Part shown: one piece after another, positions 24,432 to 31,874 of the stretch
Position numbering within the stretch: the first letter of the stretch is position 1
How the letters are laid out: each line of letters begins with the position of its first letter
From: Streptomyces sp. DH12
GTDB taxonomy: Bacteria; Actinomycetota; Actinomycetes; Streptomycetales; Streptomycetaceae
Assembly (NCBI RefSeq): GCF_020873895.1
Contig: NZ_JAHWGT010000003.1
Location: 124,001 to 188,000, forward strand
Length of the DNA stretch: 64,000 bases
Reading direction: 5' to 3'
Notes under the pieces: generated by a model
The model's input: only the letters and a program-made list of their open reading frames with translations
The model's database searches: none
What the model was told of the DNA's origin: nothing
Translations under genes and position numbers: made by a program

Positions 24432-25223
24432 ATGCCTACCCTCGCTCACTCCAAGCACCCGCACGACGACGCGCCCGACACCGCCGAGGCGTTCCGGCGT
24501 CTGGCGTCACTGCCGCCCGGAGAGGAACGGGACCGCCTGCGCCAGGACATCGTCAGCGCGTGGCTGCCCATGGCCGACCGGCTGGCCGGCCGGTTCCGCA
24601 ACCGCGGCGAGGCGCTGGAGGACCTCAAGCAAGTCGCCGCCCTCGGCCTGGTCAAGGCCGTCGACCGGTACGACCCGGCGCGCGGCGCGGCCTTCGAGAG
24701 CTTCGCCGTGCCCACCATCACCGGAGAGATAAAGAGGCACTTCCGCGACCACATGTGGACCCTGCACGTGCCGCGCCGGGTGCAGGACCTGCGGGGCCGC
24801 GTCCGCACCGCCTACCAGGAACTCTCGCACTCCGTCGGCGGCCGCGCCCCGACGGTCGCGGAGATAGCCGAGAAGGCGGGGATGACGGAGGAGGAGGCCG
24901 TCGCCGGCCTCGAAGCCCTCGACAGCTTCACCGCCCTGTCGCTCGACGCCGAACTGCCCGGCACGGAGGACGGCTACACCCTCGTCGACGCGCTGGGCGG
25001 GCCCGACCCGGCCCTCGACGTGGTCGTCGACCGGGAGGCCGTCAAGCCGAAACTGCGCACCCTCCCGGAGCGGGAGCAGAAGATCCTGTACATGCGGTTC
25101 TTCCGCGACATGACGCAGAGCAGCATCGCCGAGGACCTCGGCATCTCCCAGATGCACGTGAGCCGGCTCATCAGCCGCTGCTGCTCGCGGCTGCGCGAGG
25201 ACATCATGCGGGACGCCGCGTAA
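24432..25223 (+). CDS. SigB/SigF/SigG-family RNA polymerase sigma factor
   Basis: A 263-residue group 3 sigma factor. Region 2 (residues about 50-110) includes LKQVAALGLVKAVDRYDPAR and the promoter-melting FAVPTITGEIKRHFRDH. Region 3 (about 125-175) has APTVAEIAEKAGMTEEE. Region 4 (about 200-260) has PEREQKILYMRFFRDMTQSS and an HTH with ISQMHVSRLISR. Streptomyces has many such factors controlling osmotic and oxidative stress and sporulation. ATG 24432 follows GGGAG at some distance. No anti-sigma RsbW or antagonist gene adjoins it, so it is an orphan locus. It converges on the PAS-GAF gene with a 9-base gap. Confidence 0.92.
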   Translation: MPTLAHSKHPHDDAPDTAEAFRRLASLPPGEERDRLRQDIVSAWLPMADRLAGRFRNRGEALEDLKQVAALGLVKAVDRYDPARGAAFESFAVPTITGEIKRHFRDHMWTLHVPRRVQDLRGRVRTAYQELSHSVGGRAPTVAEIAEKAGMTEEEAVAGLEALDSFTALSLDAELPGTEDGYTLVDALGGPDPALDVVVDREAVKPKLRTLPEREQKILYMRFFRDMTQSSIAEDLGISQMHVSRLISRCCSRLREDIMRDAA

Positions 25224-25232
25224 CCGCCGGTG

Positions 25233-26555
25233 TCACCCCGGGCGGCACATCGCGAGCCCCACATGCCGGGCGGCCACGTCGGCCGCCCGCGCCTCCGCCA
25301 TCGAGAAGGCCCGCCGCGCGTCGACGCGCAGCAGGGTCAGCACGCCGAGGACCCTCGGCGCCCGCGTCCCGTCCACCGGGCCGCCGCCGTCGAGGACCGG
25401 CAGGCACAGCAGCGAGCCGGCCCCGGCGCGCGCCAGGACGGCCGTGCCGGCGGCGTCCGTGCCGAGGACGAGCGGGTCCTCGGGGCGTACCTGGAGGGAC
25501 GCCGACGCGCTCCGGGCGACCTCGGCGACGAGGGGGCAGCGGGCCGGGTCCTGGGCGGCCAGCTCGCCCGCGAGGGACGCCTCGCCGGCCGGGCCCAGCG
25601 CCGCCACCCGGCGCGGCCGCGCCCGCCCCGCGGCCGAGCCGCCCGCCGCGCGCGCCGCCCCCCGCGGCGTCGGGTCGCCTTCGGGTGTGAGGTCGGCGAG
25701 CACCCAGTCGGCGAACCGGCCGCGCAGTACCCGCGCCGCCGCCTCCAGCGCGCCCGGGGCGTCCCCCGGAGGGCGGCTCAGCAGCGCGGTGGCGACCGCG
25801 TCGACCACGTCCAGGGCGGCGGCCCCGGCGGTGGCCCCTGCCAGGTCGCCGGCCCGGCCCGGGACGGGGGCGGCCCCCACGGGGCCCGCCTCGCCGCCCT
25901 CGGCCGGCACGGCCCCGCCCCGTGCCGTCTCACCCGGTAGCGCGGCCCCCGCCGCTTCAGCCGCCCCCGCCGCCGCTACCGCCGAGTCCGGCGCCTCCCC
26001 GGTGCCGGCGCCCGGCTGGAACACCGCAAGCACCGCCGGCCCCGGCTCGTCGGGCAGCGGCAGCTCCGCCAGCGTCACCCGTACGGACTCCTCCGTACGC
26101 GGCGGCAGCCGCACGGACAGGCTCCGCCCGCCCTCGCCGCGCGCCACCGCCGCCACCTGCGAGCGGAAGGCCGCCCGGTCGCCCGGCGCGAGCAGCGCCG
26201 CCAGCGGCCGGCCCGTGGCGTACCCGGCCGGGACCCCGGTCAGCGAGGTCGCCGCCTGGTTCATCCGCCGCACGGCGGTGTCCCCGTCGACCAGGACGAC
26301 CGGCAGCGGGAGCCGCTGGAAGACCGCCTTCAGCAGCCGGACCTCCTGCCGCTCCGCCGACCTGCCCGCCGGGGCGCCGGCCGCGAGCCGCTCGTACCGC
26401 GGCCACAGGGTCTCCGCCGCGTGCTGGAGCTCGAACAGGGCCGCGTCCAGGGCTCCCCGCCGCTCCTCGGAGGGGAGCGCGCGGGCGGCACGCAGCTCGC
26501 CCACCCGCCGGACGAAGTCCGCCAGGTCCCGGCCGAAGGCGTCGCTCCCGCTCAT
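25233..26555 (-). CDS. PAS-GAF sensor protein without output domain
   Basis: A 440-residue soluble signalling protein. The N-terminal 60 residues are helical. A PAS domain spans about 65-165 (LPLPVVLVDGDTAVRRMNQA, then GYATGRPLAALLAPGDR). A linker of about 50 residues rich in Ala/Gly/Glu follows. The C-terminal part (about 225-435) is GAF-like, with GSLLCLPVLDGGGPVDGTR and GVLTLLRVDARRAFS. No kinase, phosphatase or DNA-binding domain is present. ATG 26555 has GGGAGGG 8 bases upstream. It sits between the sigma factor and the ANTAR gene, so it may sense stress for one of them; this is inferred only from position. Confidence 0.78.
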   Translation of the reverse strand: MSGSDAFGRDLADFVRRVGELRAARALPSEERRGALDAALFELQHAAETLWPRYERLAAGAPAGRSAERQEVRLLKAVFQRLPLPVVLVDGDTAVRRMNQAATSLTGVPAGYATGRPLAALLAPGDRAAFRSQVAAVARGEGGRSLSVRLPPRTEESVRVTLAELPLPDEPGPAVLAVFQPGAGTGEAPDSAVAAAGAAEAAGAALPGETARGGAVPAEGGEAGPVGAAPVPGRAGDLAGATAGAAALDVVDAVATALLSRPPGDAPGALEAAARVLRGRFADWVLADLTPEGDPTPRGAARAAGGSAAGRARPRRVAALGPAGEASLAGELAAQDPARCPLVAEVARSASASLQVRPEDPLVLGTDAAGTAVLARAGAGSLLCLPVLDGGGPVDGTRAPRVLGVLTLLRVDARRAFSMAEARAADVAARHVGLAMCRPG

Positions 26556-26762
26556 CCGCCGGCCCTCCCGCCGCACCGCCCCGCGCCCCGCGCCCCACCC
26601 GCGCCCCGCGCCCCCGCCCCGTCGCCGTACCGCGCTCCCGGCCCCCGCCGCCGTCGTCCGTCGCAGTGCCGCGCCGCGCACACCCGCGCGCGCTCCCGGG
26701 TCGCCCGCACCGTCGTCCGCATGTAGGCACGGTAACCGGGTGTACGCCGCACACGCCCGGCC

Positions 26763-26787
26763 GTTTCGTGCGGCTCGCGGCGGGAAA
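26763..26787 (+). promoter_or_regulatory. Possible SigB-type promoter of the ANTAR operon
   Basis: GTTT (26763-26766), 15 bases, GGGAAA (26782-26787), 28 bases before the ATG at 26815. The -35 is perfect; the -10 differs in the second half. Confidence 0.35.
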
Positions 26788-26814
26788 CCGCACGTCGAGA
26801 GGAGCCACCCCCCG

Positions 26815-27699
26815 ATGCCGATCCACCACGAGGACGACGGACCGGTCCCGGTGTCCGCCGCGCGCCGGCTCCGGTCGCTCGCCGAGGAGTGCGTCCGCTC
26901 CGTACCCGCCTGCTGCGGCGCCGCCGCGACCCTCGGCGGCGAGGCAGGGGAACCCGAGCCCGGCCCGGAGGCGGGGCCGGGGCCGACGTTGGGGCAGGGA
27001 CAGGGGCGCCGGCCGGGCCGGGAGCGGCGCCACGGGCCCGAGGCGGACGAGCGCCGCACGGCGGCCACCCATCCGGACCTGGCCGCCCTGGTGGCCGTCC
27101 AGTTCGCCGCGGGCGAGGGGCCCGTACGGGCGGCCCTCGACGGCGGCCTGCCCGTCGAGGTGCACGACCTCCTCCACGACACCAGGTGGCCCGCCCACCG
27201 GGCCGCCGCGCTCCGCGCCGGGCTGCGCACGAGCGTGACCCTGCCCTTCCGCCGTCCGGGCGGCGAGGTCACCCTCACGCTGTACGGGTTCCACCCCGGG
27301 TCCCTCGCCGGCGCGGCCCACGGCCCCGCCGCCGCCCTCGGCGAGGCGGCCGCGGCCGCGCTCGCCCGCGACGACCTCCACCGCGCCGCACTCGCCGAGA
27401 TCGGCCACCTGGAGGCGGCCCTGCGGTCCCGGCCGGTCATCGACCAGGCGGTCGGCGTCGTCGTGCACGCCCTCGGCTGCGGCCCCGAGGAGGCCCACGC
27501 CGTGCTGCGCCGCGTCTCGCAGCTCACCAACCGCAAGCTGGCCGACGTCGCGGCAGCCGTCGTCCGTGCCCGAGGCCGCGGCGTGGAGAAGGAGCTGGCC
27601 CGCCTGGCCGCCCGCTCCCCGACCACCCGCTCCCGAACGGCGAACCCCCGGGAATCTCCGTATAAAGGCAGTGCACAGAGGAACCGGAGCGAAGCGTGA
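26815..27699 (+). CDS. GAF-ANTAR domain antiterminator-type regulator
   Basis: A 294-residue protein with a GAF-like sensor region (about 30-200) and a C-terminal ANTAR domain (about 202-252): LRSRPVIDQAVGVVVHALGC, then RRVSQLTNRKLADVAAAVV. ANTAR domains bind paired hexaloop RNA hairpins and prevent termination. Residues 45-80 are a Gly/Pro/Arg-rich insertion. The final 40 residues are basic and low complexity. ATG 26815 has AGAGGAG about 11 bases upstream. It overlaps the next gene by 4 bases (GTGA) and heads a three-gene operon. The target RNA is unknown. Confidence 0.85.
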   Translation: MPIHHEDDGPVPVSAARRLRSLAEECVRSVPACCGAAATLGGEAGEPEPGPEAGPGPTLGQGQGRRPGRERRHGPEADERRTAATHPDLAALVAVQFAAGEGPVRAALDGGLPVEVHDLLHDTRWPAHRAAALRAGLRTSVTLPFRRPGGEVTLTLYGFHPGSLAGAAHGPAAALGEAAAAALARDDLHRAALAEIGHLEAALRSRPVIDQAVGVVVHALGCGPEEAHAVLRRVSQLTNRKLADVAAAVVRARGRGVEKELARLAARSPTTRSRTANPRESPYKGSAQRNRSEA

Positions 27700-28994
27700 C
27701 GAAACGGCACGAGAGGTCCCGGGAGGTCGAGGCGATGCACAGCTCCGCCCCCCAGGGGCACGGCCAGGTGCGCCACGCCCCTCCCGCCCCCGACACCGGC
27801 CTGCCCGTCCTCCCGGAACTCGCCGGCCTCCTCGCCGCCGCGGCCGGCCGCACCGACGCCGAACCCCCCGGCGGCGGCCCGGTGCTGCGGGAGGCCGCCT
27901 GCGGCTACTGGTCCCGACGCGGCCTGGACTGCCACCCCGAGGACCTCGCCGCCGCCCCCGGCGCCGGCCCGCTCCTCACGGCGCTGCTCGCCGCGCACGG
28001 CGGGGACGTCCTGATGCCGCGCCCCTGCCCGCTCGGCTGGACCCCGCAGGCCCGGCTCCTCGGCCGGCCCGCCTACCACGTGCCCACGCCCGCCGAGTGC
28101 GGCGGCGTCCCCGACCCGTACGCCCTCCTGGAGACCGTCCGCCGGGTGCGGGCCGAGGGCGGCCGGCCGGCCGTGCTGCTGCTGTCGGTCGCCGACGACC
28201 CCACCGGCACCGTCGCGCCCCCCGAACTGGTCCGCGAGGCGTGCGAGGCGGCCGTCGCCGAAGGGCTGCACATCGTCAGCGACGAGACGTGGCGCGACAC
28301 CGTCCACCACCCCCGCGACACGGTGTTCGTCAGCCCCGCCGAGATGTGCCCCGGCGAGGTCACCGTCGTGTGCGACCTGGCCGGCTCGGTCGCTCCCGCC
28401 GCCTGGCCCGCGGCCGTCGCCCGCTTTCCCACCGGGCCCCGCGCCGCCCCCCACCGCGCCCGTGTCCTCGACGTGCTCACCGCGCTCGGCGCCGACCTGC
28501 CCGGCCCCCTGGCGACCGCCCTCGCCCACGCCCTCGACGAACCGCAGACCCTCACCGCGCGGACCGCCGCCGCGACCGCGCTGCACGCGCGCGTCGCCGC
28601 CGCGGCCCACCGGGTGGTGCTCGCCGCCGGCGCCCTGGCCCTCCCACCCGAGGCCGGCCGCCACCTCTACGCCGACCTCGGCCCCCTGCGCGGCCACCTC
28701 GCCGAGCGGGGCGCCACCGACTCCATCGAGCTGGAGGAGCACCTGACCGCGCGCCTGGGCACACCCGTCCCCGGTGGCCACCGCTTCGGCGACGAACTCG
28801 GCGCGCTGCGCGTACGCCTTGCCACCACCCCGCTGCTCGGCCGCACCCCCGCCGAGCGGTCGGAGGCCCTCGCCGCGGCGGACCCCCTGGACCTGCCCCA
28901 CGTGACGGAGGCGCTGCGCGCGCTGTCGGCCGCACTCGGCGGCGACGCGGCGCGCACGGACCGCGCCGACACCGGTGAAGGAGCCCGCACATGA
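27696..28994 (+). CDS. Aminotransferase-fold protein lacking the PLP lysine (pseudoenzyme)
   Basis: A 432-residue protein with the layout of class I/II PLP enzymes (MalY/PatB-like). The NPTG motif appears as DDPTG (about residue 167) and the PLP aspartate as SDETW (about 195). Where SFSK would carry the Schiff-base lysine the sequence reads CDLAGSVAPAAW (about 225-236), and the protein has no lysine at all after residue 3. It should therefore not form an internal aldimine and is probably regulatory, like the domain in MocR proteins but free-standing. GTG 27696 overlaps the ANTAR stop with GGAG upstream; ATG 27735 with GGGAGG is a good alternative. It overlaps the hydrolase gene by 4 bases. 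Confidence 0.72.
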   Translation: MTKRHERSREVEAMHSSAPQGHGQVRHAPPAPDTGLPVLPELAGLLAAAAGRTDAEPPGGGPVLREAACGYWSRRGLDCHPEDLAAAPGAGPLLTALLAAHGGDVLMPRPCPLGWTPQARLLGRPAYHVPTPAECGGVPDPYALLETVRRVRAEGGRPAVLLLSVADDPTGTVAPPELVREACEAAVAEGLHIVSDETWRDTVHHPRDTVFVSPAEMCPGEVTVVCDLAGSVAPAAWPAAVARFPTGPRAAPHRARVLDVLTALGADLPGPLATALAHALDEPQTLTARTAAATALHARVAAAAHRVVLAAGALALPPEAGRHLYADLGPLRGHLAERGATDSIELEEHLTARLGTPVPGGHRFGDELGALRVRLATTPLLGRTPAERSEALAAADPLDLPHVTEALRALSAALGGDAARTDRADTGEGART

Positions 28995-30019
28995 CGGACC
29001 CGACCCACGCGGACCCCGCCACCGAGCCCCGCCCCGGCCCGCCACCGGCCCCCCGGCCGGCCCCCAGGCCCCTCGGGGAGGCACGCCGCTGGCCGCGCTC
29101 CTTCGCGGACCGCCTCACCGCGCCGCTGCCCGGCGTCCGCGCCTTCGCCCGGCTGGCCCGCGAGGGCGCGGCCGCGGTGCGCCCCGGCGCCGACGGGCTG
29201 CGCGACGTCCCGAAGCTGCCGTTCGCCCCCGGCCCGCTGCCGCCCGCCGACCCGGACACGCTCGCCGTCACCTGGGCCGGGCACGCCAGTTGGATCCTGC
29301 GCGTCGGCGGACTGACCGTCCTCACCGACCCCGTCTGGTCCCGGCGCATCCTCGGCACCCCCGCGCGCGTCACGCCCGTCGGCGTCCGCTGGGAGGACGT
29401 GCCCCCGGTCGACGCCGTCGTCATCAGCCACAACCACTACGACCACCTCGACGCGCCGACGCTCCGCCGGCTCCCGCGCGACACCCCCGTCTTCGCCCCC
29501 GCCGGACTCGGCCGCTGGTTCCGCCACCGCCGCTTCTCCACCGTCACCGAGCTCGACTGGTGGGAGGGGGCCGAACTCCACGGCGTCCGCTTCGACTTCG
29601 TACCGGCCCACCACTGGTCCAAGCGGCGCCTCACCGACACCTGCCGCACGCTGTGGGGCGGCTGGGTCCTCAGTGACGGGCGCGGGCGGAGCGTGTACTT
29701 CGCCGGCGACACCGGGTACGGCCACTGGTTCCGCCGGATCGCCGAGCACCATCCCGCAATCGACCTGGCGCTGCTGCCCATCGGCGCCTACGCGCCGCGC
29801 TGGTGGCTCGGCGACGTCCACACCGACCCCGAGGAGGCCGTCCGCGCCTTCCGGGACCTGGGCGCCCGGGTGATGGCCCCCATGCACTGGGCGACGTTCG
29901 TGCTGTCCTCCGAGCCGGTCCTGGAGCCACTGACCCGGCTCCTGGCGGCGTGGGACGCGGCCGGCCTGCCCCGCGAACGCCTCTGGGACCTGGCCGTCGG
30001 CGAGTCCCGCGTCCTGTGA
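28991..30019 (+). CDS. MBL-fold metallo-hydrolase (NAPE-PLD/UlaG-like)
   Basis: A 342-residue enzyme of the metallo-beta-lactamase fold. Seen in order: WAGHASWILRVGG, the metal motif SHNHYDHLD (about residue 145), H in VPAHHWSKR (about 200), D in YFAGDTGYGHW (about 240) and a C-terminal APMHWATF. This set matches the NAPE-hydrolysing phospholipase D/UlaG branch, so a phosphodiester or lactone may be the substrate. The N-terminal 40 residues are Pro-rich. ATG 28991 overlaps the upstream stop (ATGA), making it third in the ANTAR operon. Confidence 0.87.
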   Translation: MTDPTHADPATEPRPGPPPAPRPAPRPLGEARRWPRSFADRLTAPLPGVRAFARLAREGAAAVRPGADGLRDVPKLPFAPGPLPPADPDTLAVTWAGHASWILRVGGLTVLTDPVWSRRILGTPARVTPVGVRWEDVPPVDAVVISHNHYDHLDAPTLRRLPRDTPVFAPAGLGRWFRHRRFSTVTELDWWEGAELHGVRFDFVPAHHWSKRRLTDTCRTLWGGWVLSDGRGRSVYFAGDTGYGHWFRRIAEHHPAIDLALLPIGAYAPRWWLGDVHTDPEEAVRAFRDLGARVMAPMHWATFVLSSEPVLEPLTRLLAAWDAAGLPRERLWDLAVGESRVL

Positions 30020-30076
30020 CCGTCCCGCCCGGCGTCACCGCCCGCCTCCGCCCCGACATCCCCGCCCCGACGCCGC

Positions 30077-30098
30077 GCCCGGGCACCCCCGCCCGGGC
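30077..30098. terminator. Hairpin between convergent genes
   Basis: Arms GCCCGGGC at 30077-30084 and 30091-30098 with a 6-base C-rich loop, between the hydrolase and DedA genes. Confidence 0.5.
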
Positions 30099-30116
30099 CG
30101 CGACGCCCCGTGGCCG

Positions 30117-30752
30117 TCAGCCCGCCGGCTCCCGCCGCCCCCGGCCGCCCCGCGCCCGGCGCCACAGCGGCGGCACCGCGCTCACCAGCAGCGTCAGCCC
30201 GACCACGGCCGCCACCCCCTGCCACGGGTACGGGAAGAGCGAGCCCCCCGCCACGCCCACCAGCTGGTACGCCACCGCCCAGGCCAGCACCGCCGGCACG
30301 TCCGCCCGCACGAACCGGCCCAACGGCATCCGCGCCACCAGGCACGCCACCATCACCGGGATCCGCCCCGCCGGCACCAGCCGCGACAGCACCAGCACCG
30401 GGACCCGGTGCTGCCGCAGCCGCTCCTGAGCCCGCTCCAGGCGGTCCGGCGCCGCCCGGGCCCGCAGGGAGGCCAGCCACCGCGAGCCGTTGCGCGACCC
30501 GGCGCCGCGCCCGCCCAGCCAGTACAGCGCCGCGTCCCCGGTGAGTGCCCCGGCCGACGCCACCAGGAACACCCACAGCAGGGCGGTCGGCGCCGTCTGG
30601 TGGTACGCCACGACCGCCACCGAACCGACGATCGCCCCCGTGGGCAGCACCGGCACCAGCGCCCCCAGCGCCACCAGCAGGAAGAGCGCCGGGTACCCGA
30701 CGGCCCGCTGCGTGTGCTCGGCGGGCAGCTGCCCGACCAGGTCCGCGATCAC
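30117..30752 (-). CDS. DedA/SNARE-associated family membrane protein
   Basis: A 211-residue inner-membrane protein with four to five hydrophobic segments. The family signature region is LVPVLPTGAIVGSVAVVAYH at the N-terminus and RHRVPVLVLSRLVPAGRIPV-type sequence after the amphipathic linker (about residues 115-135), with the conserved R-x3-P arrangement. DedA proteins act as lipid scramblases/flippases, for example of undecaprenyl phosphate. The GTG at 30752 overlaps the stop of the upstream hydrolase (GTGA), so the two genes are translationally coupled. Confidence 0.85.
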   Translation of the reverse strand: MIADLVGQLPAEHTQRAVGYPALFLLVALGALVPVLPTGAIVGSVAVVAYHQTAPTALLWVFLVASAGALTGDAALYWLGGRGAGSRNGSRWLASLRARAAPDRLERAQERLRQHRVPVLVLSRLVPAGRIPVMVACLVARMPLGRFVRADVPAVLAWAVAYQLVGVAGGSLFPYPWQGVAAVVGLTLLVSAVPPLWRRARGGRGRREPAG

Positions 30753-31516
30753 CGGACCGCCCCGGGCCGCACCCGCTCCCCGTGCCGGGGCACGTGCACC
30801 TCCACCCCCGGCGCCAGCCGCGCCGCGAGCCGGGCGAACTCAGCGCCCGGGGCGTGGAACTCGTGCGGCCGCACCGCGCCCATCCCGATCGGCCAGAACG
30901 TGCCGTAGTGCACCGGCAGAGCGGCGCGCGGCGCCAGCGCGGCGAGGGCCTGAGCCGCGCGCCGCGCGTCGAGGTGGCCGTGGCCCAGGTACGGGCCCCA
31001 GCCGCCCACCGGCAGCAGCGCGAGGTCCACCGCGCCGACCGCCTCCGCCATCCCGTCGAACAGGCCCGTGTCACCGGCGAAGTACGTCCGCGCCGCCCCC
31101 CGGACCACGTACCCGAGCGCGGGCGAGCGGTGCGGCCCCACCGGCAGCCGCCGCCCGTCGTGGGCGGCCGGCACGGCCCGCACCACCACGGGGCCGACCT
31201 TCACCTCGTCGCCCGCGCCGACCTCCGTGACGCGCAGCCCGCGCAGCCGCCGCAGCCCCGGCACCGACCGGGCCGCACCGCGCGGCACCACCAGCCGGGT
31301 GCCCGGCGCCAACCGGGCCAGCGACGGCAGGTGCAGGTGGTCGGCGTGCAGGTGCGACACGAGCGCCACGTCGGCCCGGGCCGCCTCGGCCGGCGGCGGA
31401 GCACCGCGGCGCCGCCGCAGATGGGCGACGCGGCGCACGAACAGCGGGTCGGTCAGGACCCGCACACCGGAGTCCTCGACCGTGCAGGTGGCGTGACCCC
31501 ACCAGGTGACCTCCAT
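30749..31516 (-). CDS. MBL-fold metal-dependent hydrolase (UlaG-like)
   Basis: A 255-residue protein. Motifs: WWGHATCTVEDSG at the start, SHLHADHLHLP (HxHxDH; about residue 65), H in VPAAHDGRR, D in YFAGDTGLFD and a C-terminal LPVHYGTFWP. It resembles the downstream neighbours of the UlaG branch and the protein encoded at 28991-30019, but is shorter and lacks the Pro-rich N-terminus. It appears leaderless: TAGTCT lies 7 bases before ATG 31516. It overlaps dedA by 4 bases. A membrane-lipid or polyprenyl-linked role with DedA is possible but unproven. Confidence 0.85.
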   Translation of the reverse strand: MEVTWWGHATCTVEDSGVRVLTDPLFVRRVAHLRRRRGAPPPAEAARADVALVSHLHADHLHLPSLARLAPGTRLVVPRGAARSVPGLRRLRGLRVTEVGAGDEVKVGPVVVRAVPAAHDGRRLPVGPHRSPALGYVVRGAARTYFAGDTGLFDGMAEAVGAVDLALLPVGGWGPYLGHGHLDARRAAQALAALAPRAALPVHYGTFWPIGMGAVRPHEFHAPGAEFARLAARLAPGVEVHVPRHGERVRPGAVR

Positions 31517-31523
31517 GCCTACG

Positions 31524-31529
31524 AGACTA
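31524..31529 (-). promoter_or_regulatory. -10 element of a leaderless promoter (hydrolase-dedA)
   Basis: TAGTCT on the minus strand, 7 bases before ATG 31516; no ribosome binding site. The tandem repeat array begins 15 bases further upstream and would overlap the -35 region. Confidence 0.45.
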
Positions 31530-31543
31530 GGGGCTGCCCCGCC

Positions 31544-31639
31544 GGACAGGACGGCGCCCGGACGGGACGGCGCCCGGACGGGACGGCGCCCGGACGGGAC
31601 GGCGCCCGGACAGGACGGCGCCCGGACGGGACGGCGCCC
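31544..31639. repeat. Six perfect-length 16-bp tandem repeats
   Basis: Unit GGACGGGACGGCGCCC repeated six times without spacers. Units 1 and 5 have A for G at position 5. Each unit contains the palindrome GGCGCC. A degenerate tail continues to about 31665. The array fills the promoter side of the leaderless hydrolase gene, and 16-bp spacing puts units at about 1.5 helical turns. Confidence 0.9.
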
Positions 31640-31740
31640 GGAGAGACCGAAGCCGGACGGACCGCCGGCGGACGGACCGAGGTCCGGGCGCTCCGACTCC
31701 CGGCGGCGCGGCTCGGCGGGCGGTCCGGCGCTCGGCGGCG

Positions 31741-31794
31741 GTCCGGGCTCCGGCGGTCCGTGCCTCCGGCGGTCCGGGCTCCGGCGGTCCGCCG
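31741..31794. repeat. Three 15-16-bp near-tandem repeats
   Basis: Units GTCCGGGCTCCGGCG at 31741, a variant at 31756 and an exact copy at 31772, then a partial unit. It lies in the same non-coding gap (31517-31874) as the 16-bp array. Confidence 0.75.
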
Positions 31795-31874
31795 GCCGTC
31801 CCGACGCGCGCCCGTCCCGCCGCGGCACCGTGTGCCACGCTGGAGCGGGAGGGCACGGGCGAAAGGCGGAGGTC

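Noticed and set aside
25233-29084. A 1283-codon open frame on the minus strand spanning several genes
   Set aside because: Only the part 25233-26555 encodes recognisable domains. The remainder is antisense to the ANTAR, aminotransferase-like and hydrolase genes; long antisense frames are expected at this GC content.
31544-31639. Regular 16-bp repeats as a possible CRISPR array
   Set aside because: Units are contiguous without unique spacers and no cas genes are present; it is a simple tandem repeat.
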